Assembly: GCF_036345175.1 (NCBI RefSeq)
Contig: NZ_CP107780.1
Coordinates: 1,364,001 to 1,428,000, forward strand
Reading direction: 5' to 3'
DNA length: 64,000 nt
From: Streptomyces sp. NBC_00576
GTDB lineage: Bacteria; Actinomycetota; Actinomycetes; Streptomycetales; Streptomycetaceae
A program made the translations under genes and the position numbers. Positions 50,285-59,896 of the stretch are shown here, piece after piece. The notes beneath the pieces were generated by a model. The model was not told the origin of the DNA, did no database searches, and worked only from the letters and a program-made list of their open reading frames with translations. Each line of letters starts with the position of its first letter. Positions within the stretch are counted from its first letter, which is position 1.

Positions 50285-51721
50285 TCAGCTCGTGACGCGG
50301 AAGGTGGCGTCGTTGCGTGCGGTGTCGGTGGTGATGGGGTCGAGCTTCAGTTCGAAGGCGTAGTGGCGGATGTAGCGGTCGGGGTGGTTGTACGACTGGA
50401 ACGACGACCAGGAGGAGTCGGCGAGTCCGGCGACCTGCCGGAAGGTGGCGTCGGCGGCGAACTGGGTGCTGCCGTCGTTGTAGGCCAGCTGGAAGTCGAA
50501 GTTGACGTGGCGCAGGAAGTATCCGGGGAAGTTGACCGACTCGAAGGAGACGGTTCCGGACCCGGCCAGGCCGGGCCGCGGCCGGAACTGGGCGTCCTGG
50601 TTGGTGATGTTCTGGTCGATGCGCACGTCGAAGTTGGTGTGCCGCACGTAGCGGTCCTGGAAGTTGAACGACTGGAGCCGCTTGGGGGCGATGTTGGCGT
50701 AGCGCGCCTGAACCCGGCTCTCCTCGGCGGCCGTCAGGGTCAGGATCTCACCGTGCCGCTTCTTGGTCCCGCCCATGCTGTAGCTTCCCGCGGCCGGCAG
50801 GCGGTAACTGCTCGATGCGGACGGGTTGGTGGTCAGGACCGGCATGTAACCGCGGCTGGTGGCGTACTGGTCGAGGTAGAGGGCCCACTCGTTGCGGTCA
50901 CGGAACTTCATCCACATCGGGCCCTCGACCTGGGCGCCGGTGAGGCCGATGCCGGAGAGGTTACCGATGGTGGTCCAGGTCCCCAGGATCGAATTGCTGC
51001 CCTCGAGGGTGATCTGGCCGTCGCCGGAGGCACGCACGTAGCGGTACTGACCGACGCCGGCCGGCTGCTCGATGATCTGGGTGTCGATGATGCCCTGGGT
51101 GCCGGGGCGGTCGATGTAGAGCTGCGGAGTCGTGATGGTGTGGAAGTCGGAGGTGCGGGCGTAGTAGATGCGGTGCTTCAGCACACCGTTGAGGGTGGCG
51201 TTGGTCGCCCAGTACAGGACGTAGTCGTTGGTTTCCTCGTCCCAGATCGCTTCCGGCGCCCACGCGTTGCGCCCGTCGGGGATCGCGCCGGCGACGTTCA
51301 GCAGCCAGGGCTGTGACCAGGTGACCAGGTCGCTCGACTCCCACACCACGAGGTTGCGGCTGCCGTTGGACGTGGAGTCCCCCCACGATTGGCCGCAGCC
51401 GATGCACAGGTCGGTCGCGATGATCCAGTACTTGCTCCCGTCGGGAGAACGGACCAGGGCGGGGTCACGCACTCCGCGCGTGCCCACCGTGGAGCGCAGG
51501 ACCATGCCTCCGCCGTTGAGGTCGTTCCAGTTCAGGCCGTCCGTGCTGTGCGAGAAGTAGATCTGCTGCCCCGTTGCCCCCTCCCCGATGAAGTGCGCCA
51601 TCAGATAGCCCGGATCGGCGGCGGCGGCCCGCTGGGGCGTGGTCAGGACCTGGGCGGTGAAGAGCAGGCAGGCGGCGACGAGTATCGCCGTCAGCCGGGC
51701 TCGAAGCGCTGACATGTACAT
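50285..51721 (-). CDS. Secreted GH43-like glycosidase with AbfB module
   Basis: 478 residues. Signal peptide LRARLTAILVAACLLFTAQV to AAAADPG. GH43-like: TRGVRDPALVRSPDG, NAWAPEAIWDEE, and acid candidate in AQVEGPMWMKFRD. AbfB module: FQDRYVRHTNF, FPGYFLRHVNF, HPDRYIRHYAF. First of four tandem secreted arabinan/xylan enzymes transcribed leftward; gaps between them (70-130 bp) allow one transcript or separate promoters. Confidence 0.83.
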   Translation of the reverse strand: MYMSALRARLTAILVAACLLFTAQVLTTPQRAAAADPGYLMAHFIGEGATGQQIYFSHSTDGLNWNDLNGGGMVLRSTVGTRGVRDPALVRSPDGSKYWIIATDLCIGCGQSWGDSTSNGSRNLVVWESSDLVTWSQPWLLNVAGAIPDGRNAWAPEAIWDEETNDYVLYWATNATLNGVLKHRIYYARTSDFHTITTPQLYIDRPGTQGIIDTQIIEQPAGVGQYRYVRASGDGQITLEGSNSILGTWTTIGNLSGIGLTGAQVEGPMWMKFRDRNEWALYLDQYATSRGYMPVLTTNPSASSSYRLPAAGSYSMGGTKKRHGEILTLTAAEESRVQARYANIAPKRLQSFNFQDRYVRHTNFDVRIDQNITNQDAQFRPRPGLAGSGTVSFESVNFPGYFLRHVNFDFQLAYNDGSTQFAADATFRQVAGLADSSWSSFQSYNHPDRYIRHYAFELKLDPITTDTARNDATFRVTS

Positions 51722-51998
51722 ATCCTGTCTTTCTGGGGGCCACGATCAGGTGAAAGTGGAGTCGAGGGGGAAGCTCGCGGTCTCTGCGCCGCTGGAGGGA
51801 TCTGTTGCCGCGCGACGCGGGACGCGGCGCTGCCGAGGAACCGCCGAACGGCCGGGTCGTCTGTGCGTGATCAGGACCGTAGACACCTCCGGCACGGGGA
51901 GGGGCGCCCCGTGCCGGCCATAGGCAGGCGTCGAATCGCCGTACCCAGGAGATGTCCTCAGGGCCGACCCGCTCGATGTGTCCGCGCGCCGGTGCTGA
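51722..51998. other. Intergenic region, no gene seen
   Basis: 277 bp between two leftward genes. It likely holds the promoter of the four-gene GH43 series. No CGAAANNNTTTCG box is visible here. Confidence 0.4.
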
Positions 51999-54185
51999 CT
52001 AGCCTCGGCTCCACTTCTGGGTGGCGTTACCGAGAGCCGTCCACAGCTGGACCGGCGATCCGTTGGCCTTCGCCGAGTTCTTCACATCGATCGCGAGGCC
52101 GTTGGAGCGGTTGATGGCAGAGCCGTCCAGACGGAACGACCACTTCTGGCTGGACTTGCCGTTGCAGGTCCAGAGGATCAGCTTGGTACCGGCGGTCGTG
52201 CCGTCACCGGCCGCGGCCAGGCAGTTACCCGCGACGCGGAGTTCACCCGCGGCGGTCTGCGTGATGGTCTGGTTCTGGTTCCCGGAGCAGTCCCAGATCT
52301 GTACCTGAACACCCGTCTGTCCGTTGGGCACGTCGAGGCAGCGACCCGAGTTTGCACCCTTCAGCGTGAAGGGGTTCGCCGGTGCCGGGTCCTGGACGAG
52401 CTGCCACTCCTGCGCGTCGTCCGCCGCGGGGTCCGTGGCCGTGTTGATCGACGCCTGCAGGGTGACGGGGCCGCTCTGGGCGGCGCCCGTCATGAAGAGG
52501 CTCGCGTTACGGACCGATCGGATCTTGTAGTAGCCGTCGGTCGAGGGGGCGAGGGTCCACTGCTTGTCGGTGGCTCCGTCGTCGACCCACTGGGCCAGGC
52601 GCTGCCCTGCTGTCGCGCTGCCGGTCCAGACAGCGACCGAGCGGCCACCGGCCTTGTTCAGCAGGGAGACGTTGCCGCCCTTCTCCGTCACGTGCCAGCG
52701 CTGTGTGTCGTCCACGGCATCCTTGTCGCGCAGGACGAGGTCGGGCGCGTTCCCGGTGAGGTTCGCGTCCTGCGTCTTCCCGGCGTCCGGGCTGAGAACC
52801 TGACCGGTCGCACGGTTGACGAGGGTGCTGTAGGTGCCGGCGGACCGGCCGAGGTCGACCTCGGCGTACTTCACCGGACCGACGCTGCCGCCCGCCCACG
52901 CGGCCTGGAGGATCAGGACGCGTCCCGTGCCGTCCACGTACTGGAGGTTGCGGCTGTACCCGGCGGCGATCGGCGTCTGGTACTCCTTCCAGGTGCCGTC
53001 ACTGCGGCCGGACTCGTTCACCCAGACGTTCTTGTCACCGGCGGCGTTCATCACGATCCGTCCGTCCGGCAGCGGCTGGAGCACCGGGCTGCCGCCGGTC
53101 GGCAGCGTGCGCCCACCAGCCGGCACGGGCAGCTCGGTGATCGGCTGGTCGGCGGCCGCGTAGAACTTCAGCGGATCGTCCGCGATCCTGTAGCGGACGT
53201 CCGGGCCGCCGACGAAGTACTCGTAGGTCATGATCCACTTGCCGTCGGTCGTCGGGGCCAGCGTCGTCATGCCCGGGCGTTTGCCGCCGATCTGTGTCTT
53301 GCCGTTCCCCCGGCTGACCGTGGTACCCGCCATGTCGACGACCGGCTGACTCCAGGACGTGCTGCGGCCGTCCCAGGTCTTGTGCGCGAGGATCTGGCCG
53401 TCCGAGTCCGGCGCGGTGTCGTTGTCGGGGTCGAGGACCGGTATGCCGGTGGTGGCGTCGTAGCTGAGGTAGTCGTTCTCGTCGGAGTAGTAGGCGACGA
53501 GTTTGCCGTTGCGGGCGATCAGGTACGGCTCCCAGACCGGGTCCTGCTGCGCGTTGCTGTTGGCGCTCGAGTCGGTCCCGCCCTGCCAGCTGCCGGTGGC
53601 GATGATGTTCTCGACGCTCCAGGTCGCACCCTGGTCGGTGCTGGCGTACAGGGCGATCGCCACGTCCTTGCGGTCACCGTTACCGGTCGGCGCCCAGTTG
53701 GGGTCGGCGGCCTTCTTCTCCTTGTAGTAGTAGTCGTCCCCCGAGACCACGCTCGCGAGAAGCAATGTGCCCGCGCGGAGGTCTCCCACGTCCTGCGGGA
53801 GCACGTAGAAGTAAGGGTTCGTCCAGTTACTGGTGTATTTGGCATATTTCGGGTCACTGGACAGTTCGGAGGGCGGCTTCACATCGGTCAGCTTCTGCCA
53901 GGTCGTGCCGTCGTCGTCGCTCTTGTAGACCGGCAGCGTCTGCCCCACCGGAGCGCCCTGGCTGTTCTCGAACGACGCCACGATCCGGCCCCCCGGCAAC
54001 TGGGCCGACTTCGGGTAGAGGACACAGGGCCTCTTGTTGCACGCGGCGGAATTGTCCGCCACATACAGATTCGACGAGCTCGGCTGATATGCCGACGCAC
54101 TCGTCGCGGAGGCAAGGGCGACTGCCATGCCGACGCAGCCAGCCGTCGCTGCCGCAAAAGCCTTCCGTACCAAGGGTCTTGTCAT
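51999..54185 (-). CDS. Secreted sialidase-fold (GH93-like) enzyme with ricin-type modules
   Basis: 728 residues. Signal peptide (KAFAAATAGCVGMAVALASA, cleaved after SASA). A six-bladed-propeller catalytic domain (about 38-400) with Asp-box-like DDDGTTWQKL and TDQGATWSVE, CNKRPCVLYPKSAQLPGGRI, and EPYLIARNGKL, in keeping with GH93 exo-arabinanases. Two ricin-B modules follow (about 405-560 and 585-728; GTKLILWTCN, GSPVQLWTAL). GH93 enzymes release arabinobiose from linear arabinan. The assignment to GH93 rather than another sialidase-like group is inference from fold and company. Confidence 0.75.
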   Translation of the reverse strand: MTRPLVRKAFAAATAGCVGMAVALASATSASAYQPSSSNLYVADNSAACNKRPCVLYPKSAQLPGGRIVASFENSQGAPVGQTLPVYKSDDDGTTWQKLTDVKPPSELSSDPKYAKYTSNWTNPYFYVLPQDVGDLRAGTLLLASVVSGDDYYYKEKKAADPNWAPTGNGDRKDVAIALYASTDQGATWSVENIIATGSWQGGTDSSANSNAQQDPVWEPYLIARNGKLVAYYSDENDYLSYDATTGIPVLDPDNDTAPDSDGQILAHKTWDGRSTSWSQPVVDMAGTTVSRGNGKTQIGGKRPGMTTLAPTTDGKWIMTYEYFVGGPDVRYRIADDPLKFYAAADQPITELPVPAGGRTLPTGGSPVLQPLPDGRIVMNAAGDKNVWVNESGRSDGTWKEYQTPIAAGYSRNLQYVDGTGRVLILQAAWAGGSVGPVKYAEVDLGRSAGTYSTLVNRATGQVLSPDAGKTQDANLTGNAPDLVLRDKDAVDDTQRWHVTEKGGNVSLLNKAGGRSVAVWTGSATAGQRLAQWVDDGATDKQWTLAPSTDGYYKIRSVRNASLFMTGAAQSGPVTLQASINTATDPAADDAQEWQLVQDPAPANPFTLKGANSGRCLDVPNGQTGVQVQIWDCSGNQNQTITQTAAGELRVAGNCLAAAGDGTTAGTKLILWTCNGKSSQKWSFRLDGSAINRSNGLAIDVKNSAKANGSPVQLWTALGNATQKWSRG

Positions 54186-54486
54186 TGCAGGTCCTCTGAG
54201 CTCATGGCGGTGGCGGGTGAATAACCTGGTGCCTGTGTCATCGGAGTATCGGGAAGCGGAGCCCTGATGTCACCGGCGCGTTTCCGAAAGAGTTTCGTAG
54301 CCCGGTCCTCCTCGGGTATTGACGGCGTCGACCGGGGCCCACGGCCACGTGACCGGTGGTTTTTGTCGTCCGTGCAGTGCTCTTGCCGCCGCCTGCCGAG
54401 CCCCGTTACTTTGCAGCGGAGTTTTGGCAGATACGCGGCGCGGTCCGGCACATCGGTGTTCGGCGAACAGAACGGGCATCGAGGAA
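54186..54486. other. Divergent promoter region, GH93-like and LacI genes
   Basis: 301 bp without a gene, containing the operator palindrome at 54285-54297. Both promoters are expected here. Confidence 0.5.
54285..54297. promoter_or_regulatory. LacI-type operator CGAAAGAGTTTCG
   Basis: Palindrome CGAAA-NNN-TTTCG between the divergent GH93-like and LacI-family genes. The same pattern occurs twice upstream of the sugar-binding protein (61283-61295, 61382-61394). Confidence 0.7.
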
Positions 54487-55527
54487 GTGACACATCCAGG
54501 TCGGGGCCGACAAGAAGCTCAGTACGGTTTGCTGACGAACATCGCCGCCGAGGCGGGAGTCTCGCTCAGTACCGTGTCCAAGGTGGTGCACCGACGTCGG
54601 GACGTCGGCGCGGCGACGCGCGCCAGAGTCGAGGAGCTGCTGGACCGCTATAGCTACGCCCGCCCGTGGGAGCGGGATCCCTCGACGCCCCGGCAGATCA
54701 TCGCGGTGTTCCGTGACCTGTCGGGCCCGTACACCTTGGAGGTGGCGCGCGGGATCGTGGACGCGGCCGGTGAGTTGGGCATCAACGTGGTCACGGGGAC
54801 CACGGGCCGCCGGTCCATTTCCGGATGGCTCGAGGAGTGCGTGGCGCTCGGTGCGGCCGGGATGGTCATCGTGATCTCGATGCTGGCCGAAGAGGATCAA
54901 CGCCGGATCGTCGAGCAGCGGATCCCCGTGGTGCTGATCGACCCGCTCAGCGCGCCGACGCAGGACATTCCCAGCATCGGCGTGACGAACTGGAGCGGCG
55001 CCCGGGAGGCCGTGCAACACCTGCTGGACCTCGGGCACACCCGGATCGGCATGGTCGCGGGCCGCTCGCATTCTCTGGCCGGGGCGGCACGCGTGCACGG
55101 CTACCGGGCCGCCCTGGAGGAAGCCGCCCTGGCCTACGACCCCGCGATCGTCCGCTCGACCGACTTCGACTACGACGAAGCGCTCGCCGCCAGCCTGCAG
55201 ATCCTGCGGGCCCACGACCCGCCCACGGCCGTCTTCGCGGCCAGCGACGCACAGGCGCTCGGCGTGCTGGAGGCCGCTCGCCAGCAGGGACTGGGCGTAC
55301 CGGACGACCTCGCGGTGATGTCCTTCGACGACACCCTGGTGGCGGCCATGGCCTGCCCGCCGCTGAGCGCCGTACGGCAGCCGTTCGAGGAGCTGGGGCG
55401 CGAGGCGACGCGGATCCTCCTGGAACTCGCCCAGGGCCGGCCGCCCGCGTCCCCGCGCATCGAGCTCGCCACGGAGCTCGTGCTGCGGACGTCGACGAAG
55501 GCTCGCACTCCGGCGGTTTCCGGGTAA
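54487..55527 (+). CDS. LacI-family transcriptional regulator
   Basis: 346 residues from GTG 54487 (a downstream TTG is possible, since GAGGAA lies very close to this GTG). HTH LTNIAAEAGVSLSTVSKVVH, then a periplasmic-binding-protein-like core with TNWSGAREAVQHLLDLGHTR, FAASDAQALGVLEAARQQGL and DDLAVMSFDDTLVAAM. Sugar-released repressor. Next to the operator and GH93-like gene, convergent with GH3. The box shared with the ABC transporter points to one regulon. Confidence 0.88.
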   Translation: MTHPGRGRQEAQYGLLTNIAAEAGVSLSTVSKVVHRRRDVGAATRARVEELLDRYSYARPWERDPSTPRQIIAVFRDLSGPYTLEVARGIVDAAGELGINVVTGTTGRRSISGWLEECVALGAAGMVIVISMLAEEDQRRIVEQRIPVVLIDPLSAPTQDIPSIGVTNWSGAREAVQHLLDLGHTRIGMVAGRSHSLAGAARVHGYRAALEEAALAYDPAIVRSTDFDYDEALAASLQILRAHDPPTAVFAASDAQALGVLEAARQQGLGVPDDLAVMSFDDTLVAAMACPPLSAVRQPFEELGREATRILLELAQGRPPASPRIELATELVLRTSTKARTPAVSG

Positions 55528-55535
55528 CGCGATCC

Positions 55536-55559
55536 GGCCGGCGGCGCATGCCGCCGGCC
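55536..55559. terminator. Bidirectional hairpin between LacI and GH3 genes
   Basis: GGCCGGCGGC-GCAT-GCCGCCGGCC, a perfect 10-bp stem with a 4-base loop, in the 54-bp convergent gap. Confidence 0.75.
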
Positions 55560-55581
55560 CCTTCGTCCGCCTCCCGCCGGC

Positions 55582-57936
55582 TCACTCCCGCTCGACGGAC
55601 ACGGGAACCGTATGATGCCGCAGGACCGTCGCGTCCCGCTCCACGCCGACCAGTTGCATGACCTCCCGCGCCGGTGTGTCCAGGCTGGAGGAGCCCGCGT
55701 GGAGCACGATCTCGCCGGGTTCGACGACGCGTCGGCCGTCCAGGCCAGTGAAGGCCAGGCGGTCGGTGTGGACGTGGAAACGGATGGTCGCCTGCTCGCC
55801 GGGAGCGAGGGCGACCTTGGCGAAGCCGAGCAGGAAACGCACCGGTCGGGTCACCTGCGCGACCGGGTCGACGGCGTACAGCTGGACCGTTTCGGCGCCC
55901 GCCACCGCTCCTGTGTTGCGCACCCGCGCGCTGACCGTGAACTCGCCGTCCGTCGGCACCTGGTCGCGGTCGACGGTCATGAGGTCGGTCTCAAACGTGG
56001 TGTACGACAGTCCGTGGCCGAACGGGAACGCGGGGGTGGGGTCGAGGTTGGACAGGAAGCTCTGCCGGTCGCCGAGCGGCGGGTGGAGGTAGGTGTACGG
56101 CTGCCCGCCCGGCGAGGCGGGGATCTGCACGGGGAGCTTTCCACTGAAGTTGGCCCGCCCGGAGAGGAGTTGGGCCAGCGCCCGGCCGCCCTCCTCCCCC
56201 GGCAGGAAGACCTGCACCAGGGCCGCGGCGGCGGGCGCGAACCGGCCCAAGGCGTAGGGCCTGCCGCTGCTGACGACCACCACGACCGGCTTCCCGGTCT
56301 CCAGGAGCGCCTCGACCAGTTCCTCCTGAACGCCCGGCAACCGCAGGTCCTCCACGTCGCAGCCCTCCCCCGAGGTGCCGATGCCGAACATGCCCGCCTT
56401 GTCGCCGACGACGAGGACGGTGAGGTCGGCCCCCGCGCAGGCCGCCACCGCGGCCGGGATCCCGGAGCGGTCCTCGTCGCGGATCGGGCAGCCCTGCGCG
56501 AACTCCCAATGAACGGACGGGAGTTCCTCGGCGAGGGCGGTACGCAGGGAGGCCGCCTCGACGCCGTCGCCGAGGTCGTCGCGGTCTGCGAGGACGTGGT
56601 TGGGGAAGCTGTAGCAGCCGAACATGGTGCGCACGTCGTCGGCGCACGGGCCGATCAATGCGATCCGGCCGACGGACGGGAGAGGCAGGGTCCCGTCGTT
56701 CGACAGCAGAACGGCGCTCGACTGTGCCACGGCGTAGGCAAGCCCACGGTTCTCCGGCTTGTCGAGGTCCAGTTCACCCGCGCGCAGAGCAGGGGGCTGT
56801 GGGTCCCAGTCGGGATCCAGCAGCCCGAGTTCGATCTTCTGCCGCAGCACCCGGCGCACCGCGCGGTCGACCAGGTTTTCGTCCACCAGCCCCTGTTGTA
56901 CGGCGTGGACGAGGGCGTCGCCGAAGCCGCGCTGGTCGGGCAGTTCCACGTCCATCCCGGCGCTCAGCGCGAGCGCGCCGGCGTCGCGCAGGTCGGCGGC
57001 CACCCGGTGGGCGCTCACCAGGAAGGGCAGGGACCAGTAGTCGGAGACGACGGTCCCCTCGAACCCCCACGCCTCACGCAGGACGTCGGTCAGCAGCCAC
57101 CGGCTGGCGGCGGGCGCCTCGCCGTCGATCTCGGCGTACGAGTTCATCACCGAACCCACGCCGGCGGCGACGAGCCGTTCGAAGGGCGGCAGGATGACGT
57201 CGAACAGTTCGCGGCGGCCGGCGTGCACGGGGGCGTGGTTGCGGCCACCCATGGACGCGGAGTACCCGGCGAAGTGCTTGAGGGTGGCGTACACACCGGC
57301 GCTCTGCAACCCGGTGACGTACGCCTCGGCCACCTCACCCACCAGGTACGGGTCCTCGCCGTAGGTCTCCTCGCAGCGACCCCAGCGGTAGTCGCGGATC
57401 ACGTCGACGACCGGGGCAAGCCCCTGGTGAACGCCGGCCTCGGCCATGTCGGCGCCGATCGCCTCGCCGACTCGGCGGATCAGTTCGGGGTCGAAGGTGG
57501 CGGCCATCGCCAGCGAGGTGGGGTAGATGGTGGCGCCGTAGGCGGTGAAGCCGGTCAGGCACTCGTCGTGCGCCATGGCCGGGATACCGAACCTGCTCTG
57601 TGCCACCACCTGCCGCTGGTGCTCGGCCAGGAGGCGGGCGTGCTCCAGAGCAGGGCGGGGCAGGGTCCCGTAGGGCCGGGTGAGCTGTCCCAGACCGTGC
57701 CGGGCGGTTTCGTCGAGGTCACCGACGCGGCCGAAGTGGTTGCTGCCCGGGGCCACTTCCGGGCCGTCGGCCTCGATGTCCTCCCAGGTGCTGCTGAGCT
57801 GGGCGACCTTCTCGGGGAGGGTGAGCCGGGCGAGGAGGGCCTCGGCCCGGTCGGGTGCCGATCGGGCGAGATCGGCCCAAGGCCGGTCGTCCTGTTCCTG
57901 GGGGATGCCGCCGTGGTCCGGCATGGTGGTCGTCAT
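55582..57936 (-). CDS. GH3 beta-glycosidase (beta-xylosidase/arabinosidase candidate)
   Basis: 784 residues. (beta/alpha)8 domain with ATLKHFAGYSASMGGRNHAP, nucleophile Asp in TVVSDYWSLPFLV, then the alpha/beta sandwich domain (LLSNDGTLPLPSVGRIALIG) and a C-terminal fibronectin-like domain (VSARVRNTGAVAGAETVQLY). No signal peptide, so it is intracellular and would split imported oligosaccharides. It lies 119 bp after the two ABC permease genes on the same strand, with the substrate set by them. Confidence 0.9.
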   Translation of the reverse strand: MTTTMPDHGGIPQEQDDRPWADLARSAPDRAEALLARLTLPEKVAQLSSTWEDIEADGPEVAPGSNHFGRVGDLDETARHGLGQLTRPYGTLPRPALEHARLLAEHQRQVVAQSRFGIPAMAHDECLTGFTAYGATIYPTSLAMAATFDPELIRRVGEAIGADMAEAGVHQGLAPVVDVIRDYRWGRCEETYGEDPYLVGEVAEAYVTGLQSAGVYATLKHFAGYSASMGGRNHAPVHAGRRELFDVILPPFERLVAAGVGSVMNSYAEIDGEAPAASRWLLTDVLREAWGFEGTVVSDYWSLPFLVSAHRVAADLRDAGALALSAGMDVELPDQRGFGDALVHAVQQGLVDENLVDRAVRRVLRQKIELGLLDPDWDPQPPALRAGELDLDKPENRGLAYAVAQSSAVLLSNDGTLPLPSVGRIALIGPCADDVRTMFGCYSFPNHVLADRDDLGDGVEAASLRTALAEELPSVHWEFAQGCPIRDEDRSGIPAAVAACAGADLTVLVVGDKAGMFGIGTSGEGCDVEDLRLPGVQEELVEALLETGKPVVVVVSSGRPYALGRFAPAAAALVQVFLPGEEGGRALAQLLSGRANFSGKLPVQIPASPGGQPYTYLHPPLGDRQSFLSNLDPTPAFPFGHGLSYTTFETDLMTVDRDQVPTDGEFTVSARVRNTGAVAGAETVQLYAVDPVAQVTRPVRFLLGFAKVALAPGEQATIRFHVHTDRLAFTGLDGRRVVEPGEIVLHAGSSSLDTPAREVMQLVGVERDATVLRHHTVPVSVERE

Positions 57937-58055
57937 TCACGACTCCTCGGGGATGGCCGATGCGCGAGGGGGCGCGCGGGGTGTGCGTGGGCATGCCGAC
58001 GGGACCGGGCGCGCTGCCCGGCCGTCGCGCGAAGCGAACCGCCCTACAAAGTGGG

Positions 58056-58991
58056 CTACTTGGAGAAACCGGCGGTGAGGCCGGCGACGAGCTGGCGGCG
58101 GGCGAGGGTGAACAGCGCGAGCATCGGCAGGGTGGAGAGCACCACCGCGGCCATCGTGGCCGGTACGTCGATGCCGAACTGCCCCCGGTAGAGGGTCAGC
58201 GCCAGTGGCAGCACCGCCTTGTCGCCGCTCTGGGTGAGGATGAGCGGGAAGAGGAAGCCGTTCCAGACCTGCAGCCCGTCGTAGACGGCGACCGTCATCA
58301 GCGCCGGGCGCGCCAGCGGCGCCGCGAGCGAGATGAGCATGCGCCAGTCACCGGCGCCGTCCACGATCATCGCCTCGAACAGGGAGCGCGGCACGTCGCG
58401 CAGGAAGCTCACCAGGATCATCACGGTGATCGGCAGCGCGAACGCCGCCGAGGGCAGAACGATCGCGAGCAGGCTGTCGTACAGGTTCATTCTGATGATC
58501 AGCAGGTACACCGGGATGATCACCGCCTGCAGGGGGATCGCCAGGCCCAGCAGGTACAGCCGGAAGGACACGCGGGAAAGCCTGCTTCCGGCGTTGCGGA
58601 CGATCGCGAACGAAGCCATGAGGGCGACGACGACAGCGATCACGACCGTCGCCGCGGTGACGATGACGCTGTTGAGCAGGTAGGTCGTGAAGTCGCCTGC
58701 CAGGACGGTCCGGTAGTTGTCGAGCGTGGGGTGGCCGGGCAGGGCCAGTGGGCTGCCGGCGGTGAAGTCGGCACGGCTGCGCAGGCTGGTGATCACCAGC
58801 CAGTACACGGGTATGACGACCACCGCCGCCCACAAGAGCGTGGCGCTGCCTGTCAGGGCACGCCACAGCGCGCCGACGGCCGTGATCCGACGGAGGGATC
58901 CGGGCCGCGGCGCCGTTACTGGGCGCTCGGCGGCACCTTCCCGGTCGTTGCCGGTACGGGGATCGCGGGTCTTGGTGACGATGGTGCTCAC
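58056..58991 (-). CDS. ABC sugar transporter permease (MalG-like)
   Basis: 311 residues, six membrane segments, EAA loop at FEAMIVDGAGDWRMLISLAA. Typical MalG/CUT1 sequence (GLAIPLQAVIIPVYLLIIRM). It starts by ATGA overlap with the previous permease. No ATPase gene is nearby; Streptomyces CUT1 importers usually share MsiK, encoded elsewhere. Confidence 0.92.
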   Translation of the reverse strand: MSTIVTKTRDPRTGNDREGAAERPVTAPRPGSLRRITAVGALWRALTGSATLLWAAVVVIPVYWLVITSLRSRADFTAGSPLALPGHPTLDNYRTVLAGDFTTYLLNSVIVTAATVVIAVVVALMASFAIVRNAGSRLSRVSFRLYLLGLAIPLQAVIIPVYLLIIRMNLYDSLLAIVLPSAAFALPITVMILVSFLRDVPRSLFEAMIVDGAGDWRMLISLAAPLARPALMTVAVYDGLQVWNGFLFPLILTQSGDKAVLPLALTLYRGQFGIDVPATMAAVVLSTLPMLALFTLARRQLVAGLTAGFSK

Positions 58992-59896
58992 ATGCCCTCC
59001 TGCTGGCTGTCCATCCGGGTGAAGCCGGACAAGCGGGTGGTCAGCAGCGACAGGCCGAGGCCGAAGACCACCAGGAGGGCGGCGACGGCGCTGGCCCGGC
59101 CCATGTCATGGGCCTGGAATCCGGTGATGTACATGGAAAGAGGAAGGACGCGGGTGGCGGTGCCCGGGCCGCCGGTGCCGCCGGACAGGACGAAGATCAG
59201 GTCGAAGTAGGTCAGCGAGCCGACGAGCATGAGCGTGCTGGACGTGACCATCGTGTACTTCAGCTGCGGAAGCGTGATGCGCCGGAACCGGGTCGCCGGC
59301 CCGGCGCCGTCAAGGGCGGCGGCCTCGTACAGGACGGTCGGGATCTGCCGTATGCCGGCCTGATAGAGCAGGGCGTGGAACGGCACGAACTGCCACGCGA
59401 TCACGAAGATCACGGTGTACAGGGCCAGGTCCGGAGAGCCCAGCAGCGGCTTCGCCAGCCAGTGCAGTCCGGGCGTGGCGCCGATGCCGAAGGACGGGTC
59501 GAGCAGCGCCTGCCAGGTCAGGCCGATCGCCACGGCGGACAGCAGCAGCGGGAGGAAGAACAGTACGGCGAACAGGGCGCGCAGCCTCCCGCGGGGCGCC
59601 TGGAAGTGGCCGAGTGCCAGGGCGACGGGCGTCTGGACCAGCCAGCTGATCACCATCACCTTGACGGTGAGCCACAGTGCCTGCCAGGTGGCACCGTCGG
59701 TCAGGACAGCGCTCCAGTTGGCGACGCCCGCCCAGCCGACGGAGCCCAGGCCGTCCCAGCGGGCAAGACTGAGCGCCACGACGCCCACGAGGGGGACGAG
59801 GCCGAACAGGCCGAAGAGGAGCAGGGCGGGGGCAGCCATGAGGAGGCCGCTGGAGCGGCGGCCTCTCCCACGGCCGGCTCGAAGAGCGGTGGTCAC
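58988..59896 (-). CDS. ABC sugar transporter permease (MalF-like)
   Basis: 302 residues from GTG at 59894-59896 (GTGA overlap with the binding-protein stop). Six membrane segments, EAA loop YEAAALDGAGPATRFRRITL. Pairs with the MalG-like protein to form the membrane channel. The longer upstream reading overlaps the binding-protein gene and is rejected. Confidence 0.91.
   Translation of the reverse strand: MTTALRAGRGRGRRSSGLLMAAPALLLFGLFGLVPLVGVVALSLARWDGLGSVGWAGVANWSAVLTDGATWQALWLTVKVMVISWLVQTPVALALGHFQAPRGRLRALFAVLFFLPLLLSAVAIGLTWQALLDPSFGIGATPGLHWLAKPLLGSPDLALYTVIFVIAWQFVPFHALLYQAGIRQIPTVLYEAAALDGAGPATRFRRITLPQLKYTMVTSSTLMLVGSLTYFDLIFVLSGGTGGPGTATRVLPLSMYITGFQAHDMGRASAVAALLVVFGLGLSLLTTRLSGFTRMDSQQEGM

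Noticed and set aside
55612..58191. 859-codon plus-strand open frame
   Set aside because: Antisense to the GH3 gene, which shows the catalytic motifs.
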